From: Spirometra erinaceieuropaei
Lineage: Eukaryota; Platyhelminthes; Cestoda; Diphyllobothriidea; Diphyllobothriidae
DNA length: 64,000 nt
Direction of reading: 5' to 3'
Assembly (NCBI GenBank): GCA_902702965.1
Contig: CACRXP010000747.1
Coordinates: 167,476 to 231,475, forward strand
Shown here: positions 20,461 through 29,480 of the stretch, piece by piece
Layout: each line of letters opens with the position of its first letter
How positions within the stretch are numbered: the stretch's first letter is position 1
Position numbers and translations under genes: made by a program
The notes under the pieces: model-generated
Databases searched by the model: none
The model's input: only the letters and a program-made list of their open reading frames with translations
What the model was told of the DNA's origin: nothing

Positions 20461-22704
20461 AATGAGGTCGACATAGCTCTGGTCAAGACCTTAGAACCTT
20501 CACAAAAAATAATTAAGCGTGCTTTGGAATAGTCCATACGCTCTGACAGTCCTGACTACAAGCTACAGGACTTTTTCCGAATGTACTATATGTGGCCCTC
20601 TGGTTCATGTCAGGTATGGGACTCCCTGACCGAAGATTGACATGCAACCATGTTGTGTTTATAACACGCGTGGACAGACCGCCACTGCACCCACGCCCAC
20701 CTCTGGTCGCTCTAAATTTATCATCTCATCGGAACGCAGTGGGTGTTAAAGAGGAGGTGAGGTTGATTCAATGCAAGTCCGACTTACTATGAGCAATTTC
20801 GAACTTTCGGCCCTACTATCCAGAGGTCTTGGCAGCTGGCACGGTGGATCCCCATGTTCATAACGTCGGTGATTAAGAAGATAGTCCAAAGAAAGGCAGT
20901 ATATTGCGCTCGGTCAGAATAGCTGACATGGCCTTTTGAACAGGACGGGGAATAACAGGCGCCCTCCCTCCCACGGCCATGAGCTGTATTCCGGGAAGGA
21001 TGAATATTCTCGTGGTGTAACTCTAATCCAAACCTTAGGCGTGCCTCCACTGTTAGCCCTAGCTCTAATTCCCTTGGAATTTAGCGCGAACCACCTGTAT
21101 TAGGTACGGTTGCTGCTCCCGTATCCTGCCGGGGGGAGGGATGGGGGTGCACACAGGCAATCCCCACTTTGCACCCTGTCAGTTGACTTCAGAGCAATCT
21201 CTTTGGTCTACAATATATTTAGAGAAGCACGTGACGGGTTGCGCTTTCACACCTGACGAAAGTGGGGTCATGCGCTAGTGTGGGACTACAAGGTTACGAG
21301 TTGGTTCTGTCCAATCGGGTCGCTGAATGTTCCCCTCCCCTGATAGAGTTGGGATTGCTACCTGAACCTATGTTCGTGAAATATTGCAGTACTGTTAGGC
21401 ACCTTTTGTGCGAAAAAGTCCCTTACACGGTGTCTGCAGCTAAGCGCCTGAAACCACCTAGACTTTTTACTTCTCTCGCGAATTTAAGACGTAGGCCAAT
21501 TGTGTTTCTCCACTTGCAAGATTAACAACTGGCGCTTGTATCTCTCGCCTCAGATATTTTTGGGCTTATAAGGCCAATTTTGAACTATAGTTCTCGATAG
21601 CAGAGGATTTTTCGGAACGTGTGAAAGTTCGTGAGACTACCCCTGGTACATCGCCCCGAAACTGTGGTAGTTTTTCTATGACGGTTGTTCGTCAATGTTC
21701 TCAATATAAGTATTAACAAAAGTCTAGGCATGTGTTTCGCGCGTGTTTCTGTCACTGCGATGGATTTGGCTTCGATTCTCTCGAAATTTTGCTTACAGCT
21801 CGACCGATTATTTGTGCACTACCAAAGGCAAATCGATGATTGTTTTCGAGGCTTTGCATAGCGACATGCGATTGCACATATTTTCGGTTCACGACTGAGG
21901 CATACGTATACCTCCGCGTTCCTCTATCCTCGAACACACAACCCACCTGCCAGGCAGCACTTGGCCGAGCTACGGCAACAGATGGGGTGTTGGCGGAGAC
22001 ACAGGTAGCCTGATATAGCTCTGTTTTCGACCGATCCCTCCCTCATTCAGGTAACGATAACCCTGATCATCCCCGGTAGTATAATCACTTGCACACACGC
22101 ACACACTTGCAGCGTAGATGGTTCATGGACAGGGCCTATCAAGTAGGCCATAAACACTTCATCGAACCGCATCTCATTAGTGCCTCGTTGCATGACATTC
22201 TCTGTGGTAGAAGATTGTACATTAATTCGTACGAGCAGAGATCCCGTGTCTGCAGAGGTATATGGTAAGGTGAGGTTTTTATGATAGACACCGTCTACGG
22301 GCCATCTGTTCTGTGCTCGCATGTGTGTGCATGCCTGGATTTCTAGCCCCAGGTTGTGATTAAAGTTATGATTGACCGCGACTTACAGCAACATAAACCC
22401 AAAAACATTTCACCGTGTCAATCTGTTCGCATTTGTTCCTCCTATCGTGTTGCGTATGAGTTAATCCTCTTGGGCAGTTACGTGTGCTCCTAAAGCCGAT
22501 CACATGACTGATGCGCTGGACCAACACACGGGCTAAGGTCGAATTCCGGTAGGCATTGTTGGGGATGCGTACTCATTAAAAATGCCAACATTCTGGGTGT
22601 GGTAGCACGCCTATGCGCGGACCCGCTTCGCGCCCATTCGGATCCGTGCCGTTTCCCCCTATTTCCCCTGTTGTCAGTCTTAGTGTGGTCAGTCTCAGCT
22701 GCGG
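20461..22704. other. Intronic sequence, nothing recognised
   Basis: About 2.2 kb without coding similarity or a repeat shared with this window. A short CA-rich tract lies near 22091-22112. Confidence 0.4.
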
Positions 22705-22945
22705 GCTAGGGATGTGGTTGTACGCCTAGGTGCGGGTTTTCGCTGTGCCAACCAACTCCGCCCTCTCTGTCTCATCTTTTTGATTATGTCTTGACACCGG
22801 ATCCAGGTGGGTGGGTGGGGGAGAGGAGATGCAGCACAGGTCCACCATCACTTTAAACTAATTCACTCGCAAGTCACCGTACCTGCTCCCATCCTGCTGT
22901 GGAGCACACGCTGGAGATCGCCAGCAATGACGGTCGAACTGTCAG
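22705..22945 (+). repeat. SINE-like repeat, family B
   Basis: GATGTGGTTGTACGCCTAGG, TTGATTATGTCTTGACACCG and GTCACCGTACCTGCTCC identify the family body on the plus strand. Confidence 0.75.
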
Positions 22946-23224
22946 ACCTGTTTGGGGCCCTCAGCTACTCCCTCGGAGGCCGTTTAGTACCGAAAACCAA
23001 CGGATGGGTGTGTGTGTCTGCACCTCTGCAGAAACAGCCGATCTGCAGCAATAGAGTATTCAAGGTTTCGACGATGGATGATCTTTGAGTCGTCTGCTCC
23101 TCAATGGATCATCGCCGTGTGTGTTTTTGCAGAATCCGCGCTCGCTCATAACTACTGCCGTCATAAAGAGGGAGGGGGATGCAGCGATTCGCCCAGGCGT
23201 ACGCCTTCACGTCGCGTCAGCCCC

Positions 23225-23415
23225 TATGTCCAATCGCATCACCAGATGGCGGACGGACTCGAACAGGCATTGGTGCATGGAACGAGAGTCACTGAGGCCA
23301 TATCTGGGGAGTCCACCCCTGCGGTACTTCGGCGCATTCCTCGCTGTCGTAAATCGGACGCCCTTAAATCCCCCATGATGCCCGAAAATACCCCGGTTTG
23401 AAGGCTGCCAACTAA
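23225..23415 (+). repeat. Unnamed dispersed repeat, also at 25255-25420
   Basis: ATCACCAGATGGCGGACGGA, GGGGAGTCCACCC-like and GCGCATTCCTCGCTG segments recur in order at 25255-25420 (GCACCAGATGGCCGACAGAC, GGGGATCCCCCAGCGCATTC). The identity of the family is not known; it may be part of a longer SINE-like unit. Confidence 0.45.
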
Positions 23416-23523
23416 TGAGATGACTCGCCCCCCCTCTTTGCACAAGAGCTGAGAAGAAATGCGGAATTTCATGAAATCGCGATCGTATTTTTACATATTG
23501 TCATTTAAATGATATAAATCTGG

Positions 23524-23840
23524 TTGCTAAGCAACAATGGAGGGTCGTTTACATCTGCCGCTTTCGCCCGAGTCTGCAAGCAGTCAGACATAAATCACTT
23601 GCGTTCGCCCCCACATCAATCGCAGTTCGATAGAAAGGTTGACCGTTTTGTTGAAATGTTGAAGAGAGCTCACCAGACGCCAAGAGGGGAGGGGTCACGG
23701 AGGAGGGCTTCGAACTACTTTTTGTGCAAGTGTCCGGCAACCCCAAACTCGAATTCGCTAAACGCCGCCTTGCCTGCGGCGGCTTTGATACAGAGGAAGC
23801 TACGCACAGCATTCAACGTAATTTGCCTGACGCCATCCGT
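23524..23840 (+). pseudogene. Ty3/gypsy retrotransposon integrase remnant
   Basis: The frame reads LLSNNGGSFTSAAFARVCKQ, then INHLRSPPHQSQFDRKVDRF and VEMLKRAHQTPR, and later IQRKLRTAF. This is the end of a DDE integrase core and the start of the C-terminal part, as in Ty3/gypsy elements (SDNG..FTS, H.RSPPYHPQSNGQAERFV, LRT). Integrase inserts the retroelement cDNA into host DNA. The second catalytic Asp is Asn (SNNG), and the catalytic Glu of the QAERFV-type motif is absent from its usual spot (KVDRF instead). No reverse transcriptase, protease or LTR was found nearby, so it is an isolated dead fragment, joined at about 23945 to an RTE-like piece in the opposite direction. Confidence 0.75.
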
Positions 23841-23944
23841 GGGGGAAAAACGGGATGTTGGTTACGAAACATTCCCCTCGGCGTCGCTGGAAAGGTAAAC
23901 CAACCGACGACAAGGAACAAAGCATTCGTTGTGGTCGTAGTTGT

Positions 23945-24548
23945 ACGTGGTACGGCTGCGATCATGCCTGATCTAGCCGGCCCCATTGATGTCCCGAACT
24001 GTACCTCGCCGCGCGTGACGATCCACGGCAGCAGATCTAGACGGCGGAACCCATTCTCTTCGCCATCGTTGGAGACCGAATACCAAAGGTCCATGAACCG
24101 CCTGCGTGTCTTGACGAACTGTGTCGAGCCAGGTCTTGAGTTGACCCTCCCTGTTCGATGTCTCCAATGGGGTAACAGTGCCGGATTGAGGGCGGTAACA
24201 CTGAGGTGAACGACGAAGAACATGCCCGAACCACCTCAGTCGCCTTATTTGGAAGGCCTGAGTTAGCTTTGCGATGTTGTCGCAGCGAGCGCGGACTGTC
24301 CCATTTGGAACGAAGTCGGTGTACTTCACTCGAAGAATGATCCTTAAACAGTGGCGGCCAAATACCTCCAGTTTTCGTTCGTCCTCCACGCCCACAACCC
24401 AGCAGACCGGACGGATATACGGTACACGCCAATCTTATTGGCGATGTAGATGTCGTGTCGGATTCATAGGCACATTCCGAGGCTGGAGAAAACCCGTCGG
24501 GCGGCATCAAGTCGGGAGACGTTGTCGTCCTTACTCTGCCCATTTGAC
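23945..24548 (-). pseudogene. RTE-like LINE remnant, C-terminal part
   Basis: The minus frame from 24395 reads GVEDERKLEVFGRHCLRIIL, RARCDNIAKLTQAFQIRRL, RWFGHVLRRSPQC, WLDTVRQDTQAV and RRWRREWVPPSRSAAVDRHA to VRDINGAG at 23973. Above 24395 another frame holds a shorter stretch of the preceding thumb region. It corresponds to the last third of the element at 7745-8880. It ends at the same 3' position (ATCATGCCTGATCTAGCC on the plus strand), as expected for 5'-truncated LINE insertions. Confidence 0.85.
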
Positions 24549-24754
24549 TGGACATGCGTCATCGCCGCGCCAGCCACCTGCTCCCTATCCCACCTCCGGT
24601 CATACAGTCATCTATCTCGTGCGCGCTTCAATCAAAATCTGCACTGAAACATCGCAGGCCAGGCCACACACAAATCCGCCCAAATAACCCATCACAGGCG
24701 AGCATCAGGCAACTCTGACGTATGCAGGGTGCGTGTTCGTGACACAATGTGGTG

Positions 24755-25005
24755 CCTAACCGACAGTTTCATCCTCGTTTCCGACGACGTTTATCGTGTG
24801 CTCCACAGCAAGGTGAAACAGGCACGCTGGGGTGTGTGACTTAGTTTATGGTATGTGTGTAGATCAGCACAACATTAACCGTCCAGTGCCAAGGCAAAGT
24901 CAAGAAGGCCGGGGACGCGGAAGGTCGCAGGTGGCTGGCTCGGTCGAGTCCACACCTCAGTGCTCCACTCCACACCCCCTGGTCCATAGCAAACCCTTGA
25001 CCAAG
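24755..25005 (-). repeat. SINE-like repeat, family B, minus copy
   Basis: TATCGTGTGCTCCACAGCAA, GGTGAAACAGGCACG and CCCCTGGTCCATAGCAAACC match the minus-strand family order. The middle is diverged. Confidence 0.65.
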
Positions 25006-25254
25006 ATTATAACCAGCAAAAACAGCACCACGGCGGATCAGAAGGGGAAGATGACTGGACAGCCGTGCTCACGACGTGTATACCCAGGGCGAGCGCAAGC
25101 TCATCTACCGGCAGGGAAGCAGTTGTCAGAGGACTGCCAGCGCATATCAGGCTGCGAGGGTCATGGTTTGCCGATCCCGATATAACAGACGGCTAACTAA
25201 GACATGTATGGCGCACACAGTCGGGCTATTACGGCACTGTCCGTCACTGCAACC

Positions 25255-25420
25255 AATCATAGCACCAGATGGCCGACAGACCCGAACAGTCGACCGGTGT
25301 ACGTAAGGGTGGAGAGACAGTGGGGCCAACCCTCTGGGGATCCCCCAGCGCATTCATCGCTAATAATATATCTGACGCGTTTGAACCCACCCTGGAAGGT
25401 CGTCAACTGACCCCTGGTAT
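25255..25420 (+). repeat. Unnamed dispersed repeat, partner of 23225-23415
   Basis: CACCAGATGGCCGACAGAC and CCAGCGCATTCATCGCT align with the unit at 23225-23415. A diverged family B body follows at about 25545-25690. Confidence 0.45.
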
Positions 25421-25699
25421 TTTCCGGGAGAGAGTCAGGATGCAAGGGCTCTCCCTCTCAATGTGCCTGCTATGATACTCTCACTGTTGTGAGCTCCGAG
25501 GCGCCATCATCAAAACCTGGCCAAGTCACGTGTGACATATGTGAACAGACGATCCAGCCCAGATCCGGCCGTCTCAACATTATCGTGCTCTCGGATCAAG
25601 GTGGGTGAGAGAAGAGAGCGAGGGAGAGAGAGGGAGTGGTGCACAGATCTGCCCCAACGTAAACTAAATCACATGGCGGACGCCGCCATTCGCACCGAT

Positions 25700-26590
25700 C
25701 TAACTGTCGTGTGTGCGTATGTATTTTCCTCCGCAGACATTTTGTTTATGGTCTGGAATGGTGGTCAGGCTTGCGGTCGTCTGAATAAACCGAAAAGAGC
25801 GCTGTCTTAGTATACGCCTGCCTATATCGATACTTCCTGATGCGTCAACTTTTTTGCATGTTCGGTCTAGTAGATGCTTGTTTAGTTTCATGACCTCCAC
25901 CAACTATTTCAAACTTATTTGCACCTGTCCGATCCACTGTGAACATGACTGCTCCGTGGCGCGGGGCTGTCAGGTTTTGTCAGTTTTCCGCCTCTTTGGG
26001 TTGAAATGTCACTCTCGAAATTTCCCAATTTTTGACGTTTGCTTGTATTTACTTGTAACCTAAGGTCCCCAGGTTTGCTGATGCGTCTCGTAATTTGCAT
26101 AGTGTCATCTGGGGTGTCCTCTCACGGATTTCGCACGCTATGCACCCAAGGTCACGTGGAACTTGGGGTAGCTCAAATTAAAAATGTTCATGCTTTAAGT
26201 GCAAAACTGAAGGCGGCAGGACTCGCTGCAAAAGGCATTTTCATCCTTTTCCCTTTGGGCACTGGTTGTGCATTGTATAAGCATCTAATAGCAAACCAAC
26301 TGACCTATACTATCGAAATCTGATAAAACACCAGTCAGTTCAACTTATCTGGTAATCATCTAGTAAATTCTACACTGATGGTTTATGAAAACCCATTTGG
26401 GGTGGAAGCGAGCCGTCAGCCTACTGTATTAGATTAGGTGGGGGGCGAGTAAGTAAGCCCAGATGGGAACAAGTCAAGGCCCTCTGTCGGAGCCCCGTAT
26501 CGCGGCTGGGTAGAGCATATGCTGTTCTCTCAAGCCATGCGCCTCCTGCTGTGGGTTTGAATTTCATCGAGAGCCACCTGCCTTTTCCCT
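25700..26590. other. Intronic sequence, nothing recognised
   Basis: There is no coding similarity. The frame at 26039-26323 has no recognisable domain. Confidence 0.4.
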
Positions 26591-26639
26591 CTTGCGTAAA
26601 GGGTCTTGTATCTCAGAAGAGGAAGAAGACGCGATCACT

Positions 26640-26690
26640 GGAACCGACTTTTCGGATTCCCACTCGAACCCATCATCAGAGACGGTCGCA
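26640..26690 (-). ncRNA. Hammerhead-ribozyme-like motif, damaged at stem I
   Basis: The minus strand has an intact CTGATGA core (26679 to 26673), a hairpin with stem halves GGGTTC and GAATCC, then GAAA and AGTC. The bases that should pair in stem I after the cleavage site are missing compared with the opposite arm, so activity is doubtful. Confidence 0.45.
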
Positions 26691-26840
26691 GATAAAGGTA
26701 GTGGAGGCACAAAGACTGCAGTATTCATAGTGCGTAGCTGCGTGGGGCCACATGCGCAGTACAATTAACAGCTCTTGTGATTACCGCTTTGGATCGTACC
26801 TACTGCAGTCTTTGTGCCTCCACTACCTTTATCTGCAACT

Positions 26841-26882
26841 GTCTCTGGTGATGGGTTCGATTGAGAATCCGAAACGTCAGGC
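26841..26882 (+). ncRNA. Hammerhead-ribozyme-like motif with one core change
   Basis: GTCT (26841-26844) can pair with AGGC (26879-26882) as stem I with one G-U pair. The core reads CTGGTGA instead of CTGATGA. Stem II has GGGTTC and GAATCC halves around a short loop, followed by GAAA and the minimal ACGT stem III ending in GTC (cleavage predicted after 26878). The A-to-G core change would be expected to weaken or abolish cleavage. Confidence 0.5.
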
Positions 26883-26965
26883 CAATAAACTTCTTGTTCC
26901 AGTGATCGCATCTTCATCTTCTGAACTGCTTCCTGAAACTCGTCTGTTCGCTTCTATCGGTCTTA

Positions 26966-27881
26966 TACCGCAAGCATAACCAAATTATTATTTTAATTTG
27001 GTAGCCGATCTAGTGATTTCAGGCAGTCATTTAGGAGATTATGTGCTGACTTCATGCACTTACGGCTCATCGCTCGTCTGCTGATCTGTCATTCGGGTTT
27101 CGGCCTGTGGACCTGCGACTACAAATTAAAAGGCATACAATATGCGACCTAACTTTGCATATTACTTATTACTGCCTACCGATTCTCACGGAAGTTGTGC
27201 TGTTTGATTTGGGCGCACTGAGTGCTTTTCCTCAAGATATCATACATTTTTGCTTAAATATCACATCTAGCTTATTTGTCGGTCGGTATATATGCTAATT
27301 CGGCATATTCTACCTTTTCTGGTCACCTTGGCCGCTTCCCTGTGTTCCGCTGTTTTGGGATCATTATGTCTTGCCGTTGGGTCAACGCTCCTTCTTTACT
27401 CTTATGGGGCTCACCAGCGTCATTCGTCCTTGGCCATTCCACTGCCTTGGTCTCTAAACATGGGGTCTTATTGTGCGGACGCTATATCTAGCTTCCTTTG
27501 GTTTTTGGCGTAACATTTCGCGACTATTCAATTTTTCAGGTCGATTTCAAATTCACGCCCTGATCTATTTGAACTTATTCTCAGAATTAAAACATTTTTT
27601 CCCGAAACATCATCCTTTTTCACCACTCCCTTTCGCATCCATTAGCCCCACCTATAACTCGTATAAGACACGATGACCTATCCTCCGCATTCTGGATGGA
27701 GTTACATATTGCGTGGTAGCCTACAAATTACCTCTAGTCACCTCATCCCGATGGCACCAGACCATATGACCATGCAGACTGCTATCTTCACGGAGGTTTC
27801 CTGACTTGCATAACCAGTCCTCTCACGTTTCTTTCCGGACTGCTGACTTCCACTGTCTGTCTGCCTCCTCCCCCCCCTCAG
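26966..27881. other. End of the second intron
   Basis: No repeat is recognised. The stretch ends in a C/T-rich tract with CCCCCCCTCAG at 27871-27881, which serves as the acceptor of the next exon. Confidence 0.6.
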
Positions 27882-28173
27882 CCTCATTGGTTTCTCTGCA
27901 ATCCTGCCGATGCGGAGGGCAAACGCGGCAACACTCTGGAGGCTGTGGTGCGGTCTGCCCTCGAAATCGCTGCCTCTGACGACCTGCGTTTCGCGCTCTG
28001 GGATCAGACCCCCGGCCGAGACGTCTTCTACATTGTGGATCCACAGACAGTGGCCACCCGGTCGGCCTGGGTGGTGCATCTGCGAGACATTCAGCGTATG
28101 CAACAGCAGTTACTCATGGCTCTGGAAGATCCCACCCGATTCGCCAACACCGGCAGCACAAACGAGCACTGGG
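27882..28173 (+). CDS. Dbl-family RhoGEF, exon with the end of the PH domain
   Basis: The exon encodes 97 residues plus one base, starting in phase 0, which fits the phase 0 end of the preceding PH exon (NKMRFE then PHWFLCNPAD). Residues 28-66 carry the last PH strands and helix: SDDLRFALWDQTPGRDVFYI then TRSAWVVHLRDIQRMQQQ. FALW followed by an AWV-HLRDI helix closely follows the Trio/Kalirin/Dbl pattern (FALW ... W-HIRE), which is the main reason for assigning the subfamily. The residues after the helix (LEDPTRFANTGSTNEHW) are linker. The acceptor is CCTCAG ending at 27881 and the likely donor is GTAGGT at 28174, giving a phase 1 exit. A frame continues past the donor for about 22 codons, so a read-through end is possible but less likely. 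Confidence 0.87.
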
Positions 28174-28308
28174 GTAGGTGCAGGCTCGAGCACCAGCATT
28201 GCGATTTTTTGCGTCTGTTTCTCCATGAAGTTTTGACATGAACGTCAGTAGAAGCGAAGAGACGAGTCTCAGGAAGTAGTCTTCAAGAAGGATACGCGAT
28301 CGCTGGGA

Positions 28309-28355
28309 CAAGACGTTTCGGATTCGTGCTCGAAACCATCATCAGGGACAAAGCC
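28309..28355 (-). ncRNA. Hammerhead-ribozyme-like motif, stem I lost
   Basis: On the minus strand CTGATGA (28345 to 28339) is followed by a hairpin (GGTTTCG, loop, CGAATCC), GAAA and CGTC. The sequence after GTC is TTGTCC rather than AGGC, so no stem I forms with the bases before the core. Confidence 0.45.
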
Positions 28356-28375
28356 AGATACGGGTTTCTGGTTTT

Positions 28376-28417
28376 GCCTCTGATGATGGGTTCGAGCGGT
28401 AATCCGAAATGTCAGGC
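28376..28417 (+). ncRNA. Hammerhead-ribozyme-like motif, best preserved copy
   Basis: Stem I is GCCT (28376-28379) with AGGC (28414-28417), a perfect four-base pairing. The core CTGATGA is at 28380-28386. One extra T (28387) precedes stem II, formed by GGGTT (28388-28392) and AATCC (28401-28405). GAAA at 28406-28409 is followed by T and GTC (28411-28413), giving a minimal stem III (ATGT) and a predicted cut after 28413. Known hammerhead ribozymes in Penelope-like elements and schistosome SINE-like repeats have this core and very short stem III. The extra T next to stem II departs from the consensus. Confidence 0.6.
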
Positions 28418-28589
28418 TAATAAAGCTCTTGTCCCAGCGATCGTGTCTCCTTCATGAACGTCAGTGTCGTTGGCTATTCACTTTGGAACAGCGTCATCAT
28501 CAGCATCATCGTGATTTTTAGTTAGCGTCAGTCAACTTCAATACACAACAACGAAATATGCCAGAGATAGCGATATGATGCTTCCTTGC

Positions 28590-28690
28590 CCGAATACGCA
28601 TTAAAGCAGGAACATGTAACCAAATACTCAGTTGTGATAAATGCCTCTCAGGCGGGATTCGAGCCCATGACAGCAAGAATAAAGCTTAAG
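28590..28690 (-). repeat. tRNA-derived SINE (family G), first half, interrupted
   Basis: GGCGGGATTCGAGCCCATGA is a reversed T arm (B box), and CCAAATACTCAGTTGTG matches the copy at 29330. The unit is broken at TAAAGCTTAAG (28680-28690) by a family B insertion and resumes at 29060. Confidence 0.65.
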
Positions 28691-29059
28691 CTCGACTGTC
28701 GTGACCGACGATGTCCACGGTGCGCTCCACATCAGGGTAAGAGCAGGCAAGGTGGCTTGCGCTTCATGTCTTTCATAGTGATAGCAGACTTGCGCGGCAT
28801 CTGCCACACTCTCTCTCTCCTCTCCACCTGGGTCCGGTGTCAAGACATAATCAGGAAGGCCGGAGGTGGCACAGGTGACTGGCGCGGCCGGGGCCGCGTC
28901 TAGGCGTGCCGCCACACCCGGCTTGGATCCCACGGAGCTGGAGTGTCATAAAGGCCACTTTGAGAAGGAACCATTGTAGCCCGATTCTTAGTCCATTCGG
29001 TCCGCCATTCCACACAAACGTACTATGGGCTGACTGCGAGGTCCGATTTATCTCGACAG
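28691..29059 (-). mobile_element. SINE-like repeat, family B, full-length copy with target duplication
   Basis: This 369-bp insertion contains both the body (reversed GACGATGTCCACGGTGCGCT, ATAGTGATAGCAGACTTGCG, GGTGTCAAGACATAATCAGG) and the head (reversed ACTGCGAGGTCCGATTTATC). It is flanked by TAAAGCTTAAG (28680-28690) and TAAAGCTTGAG (29060-29070), an 11-base target duplication with one mismatch. It therefore defines the length of the family and supports insertion by retroposition. Confidence 0.8.
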
Positions 29060-29130
29060 TAAAGCTTGAGTGCAGCCAACGCTCCAACCACCTGGACTAC
29101 GAAGCCTCGACCGAGAAAGCCACCTTGAAA
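29060..29130 (-). repeat. tRNA-derived SINE (family G), second half after the insertion
   Basis: The reverse strand gives CCAGGTGGTTGGAGCGTTGG, a tRNA D arm with an A box, completing the unit begun at 28590-28690. Confidence 0.65.
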
Positions 29131-29329
29131 CGCGGTCGTAATTACCTTAATTCATTTATTCACTCAAACTGTCGCCTAATTAGCGTCGGCCATCTTCGAT
29201 AGGCAGCAACAGAATATTCCTGGGGATGACAACATGAGCTCTTTCGCTCCAACGCTCCTGTTTTTGTCAGAATTTCGCAGTGTACCACCGGAATTAAGGA
29301 AACGTCGAAAGGCATTTTTAGATGCATGT

Positions 29330-29480
29330 TGACCCGGAGAATTTAACCAAGTGCTCAACTGCGAAAAACACGGCCTAGGGGGGATTCCAATGCACGACAA
29401 CAAGGGCGAGGCTTGAGTACAGCCAACGCTCTAACCGCATGGGCTACGAGGATCCGACCGAGAGCCCCGAGTTCCCTGTC
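29330..29480 (-). repeat. tRNA-derived SINE (family G), uninterrupted copy
   Basis: The minus strand reads GATCCTCGTAGCCCATGCGG and TTAGAGCGTTGGCTGTACTC (D arm, A box), then TCGTGCATTGGAATCCC (decayed T arm). The plus-strand piece AACCAAGTGCTCAACTGCG matches the copy at 28590. Confidence 0.65.

Larger units (their letters stand above)
26595..26965. mobile_element. Foldback element with opposed hammerhead-like motifs (family E, copy 1)
   Basis: The arms, about 26595-26730 and 26803-26963, are imperfect reverse complements sharing GCGATCACTGGAAC, CGAACCCATCA, GCAGATAAAGGTAGTGGAGG and CACAAAGACTGCAGTA. A unique spacer of about 75 bp lies between them. Each arm carries a hammerhead-like core: on the minus strand near 26690-26640, and on the plus strand at 26841-26882. 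The layout resembles the inverted terminal repeats of Penelope-like elements, but no reverse transcriptase is present, so that link is inferred. Confidence 0.75.
28250..28453. mobile_element. Foldback element with hammerhead-like motifs (family E, copy 2)
   Basis: It starts 76 bases after the exon end. The arms (about 28287-28350 and 28378-28453) share GCGATCGCTGGGACAAGA, TTTCGGATT and TCGAAACCATCATCAG-type segments. The left side carries the longer outer sequence AGAAGCGAAGAGACGAGT, which is also present reversed at the right of copy 1. A 13-base direct repeat, CATGAACGTCAGT, lies at 28237-28249 and 28453-28465, consistent with a target duplication of a retrotransposed unit. Confidence 0.75.

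Noticed and set aside
27738..28103. Minus-strand open frame of 121 codons over the third exon
   Set aside because: It is a shadow of the plus-strand PH exon; the translation is not domain-like.
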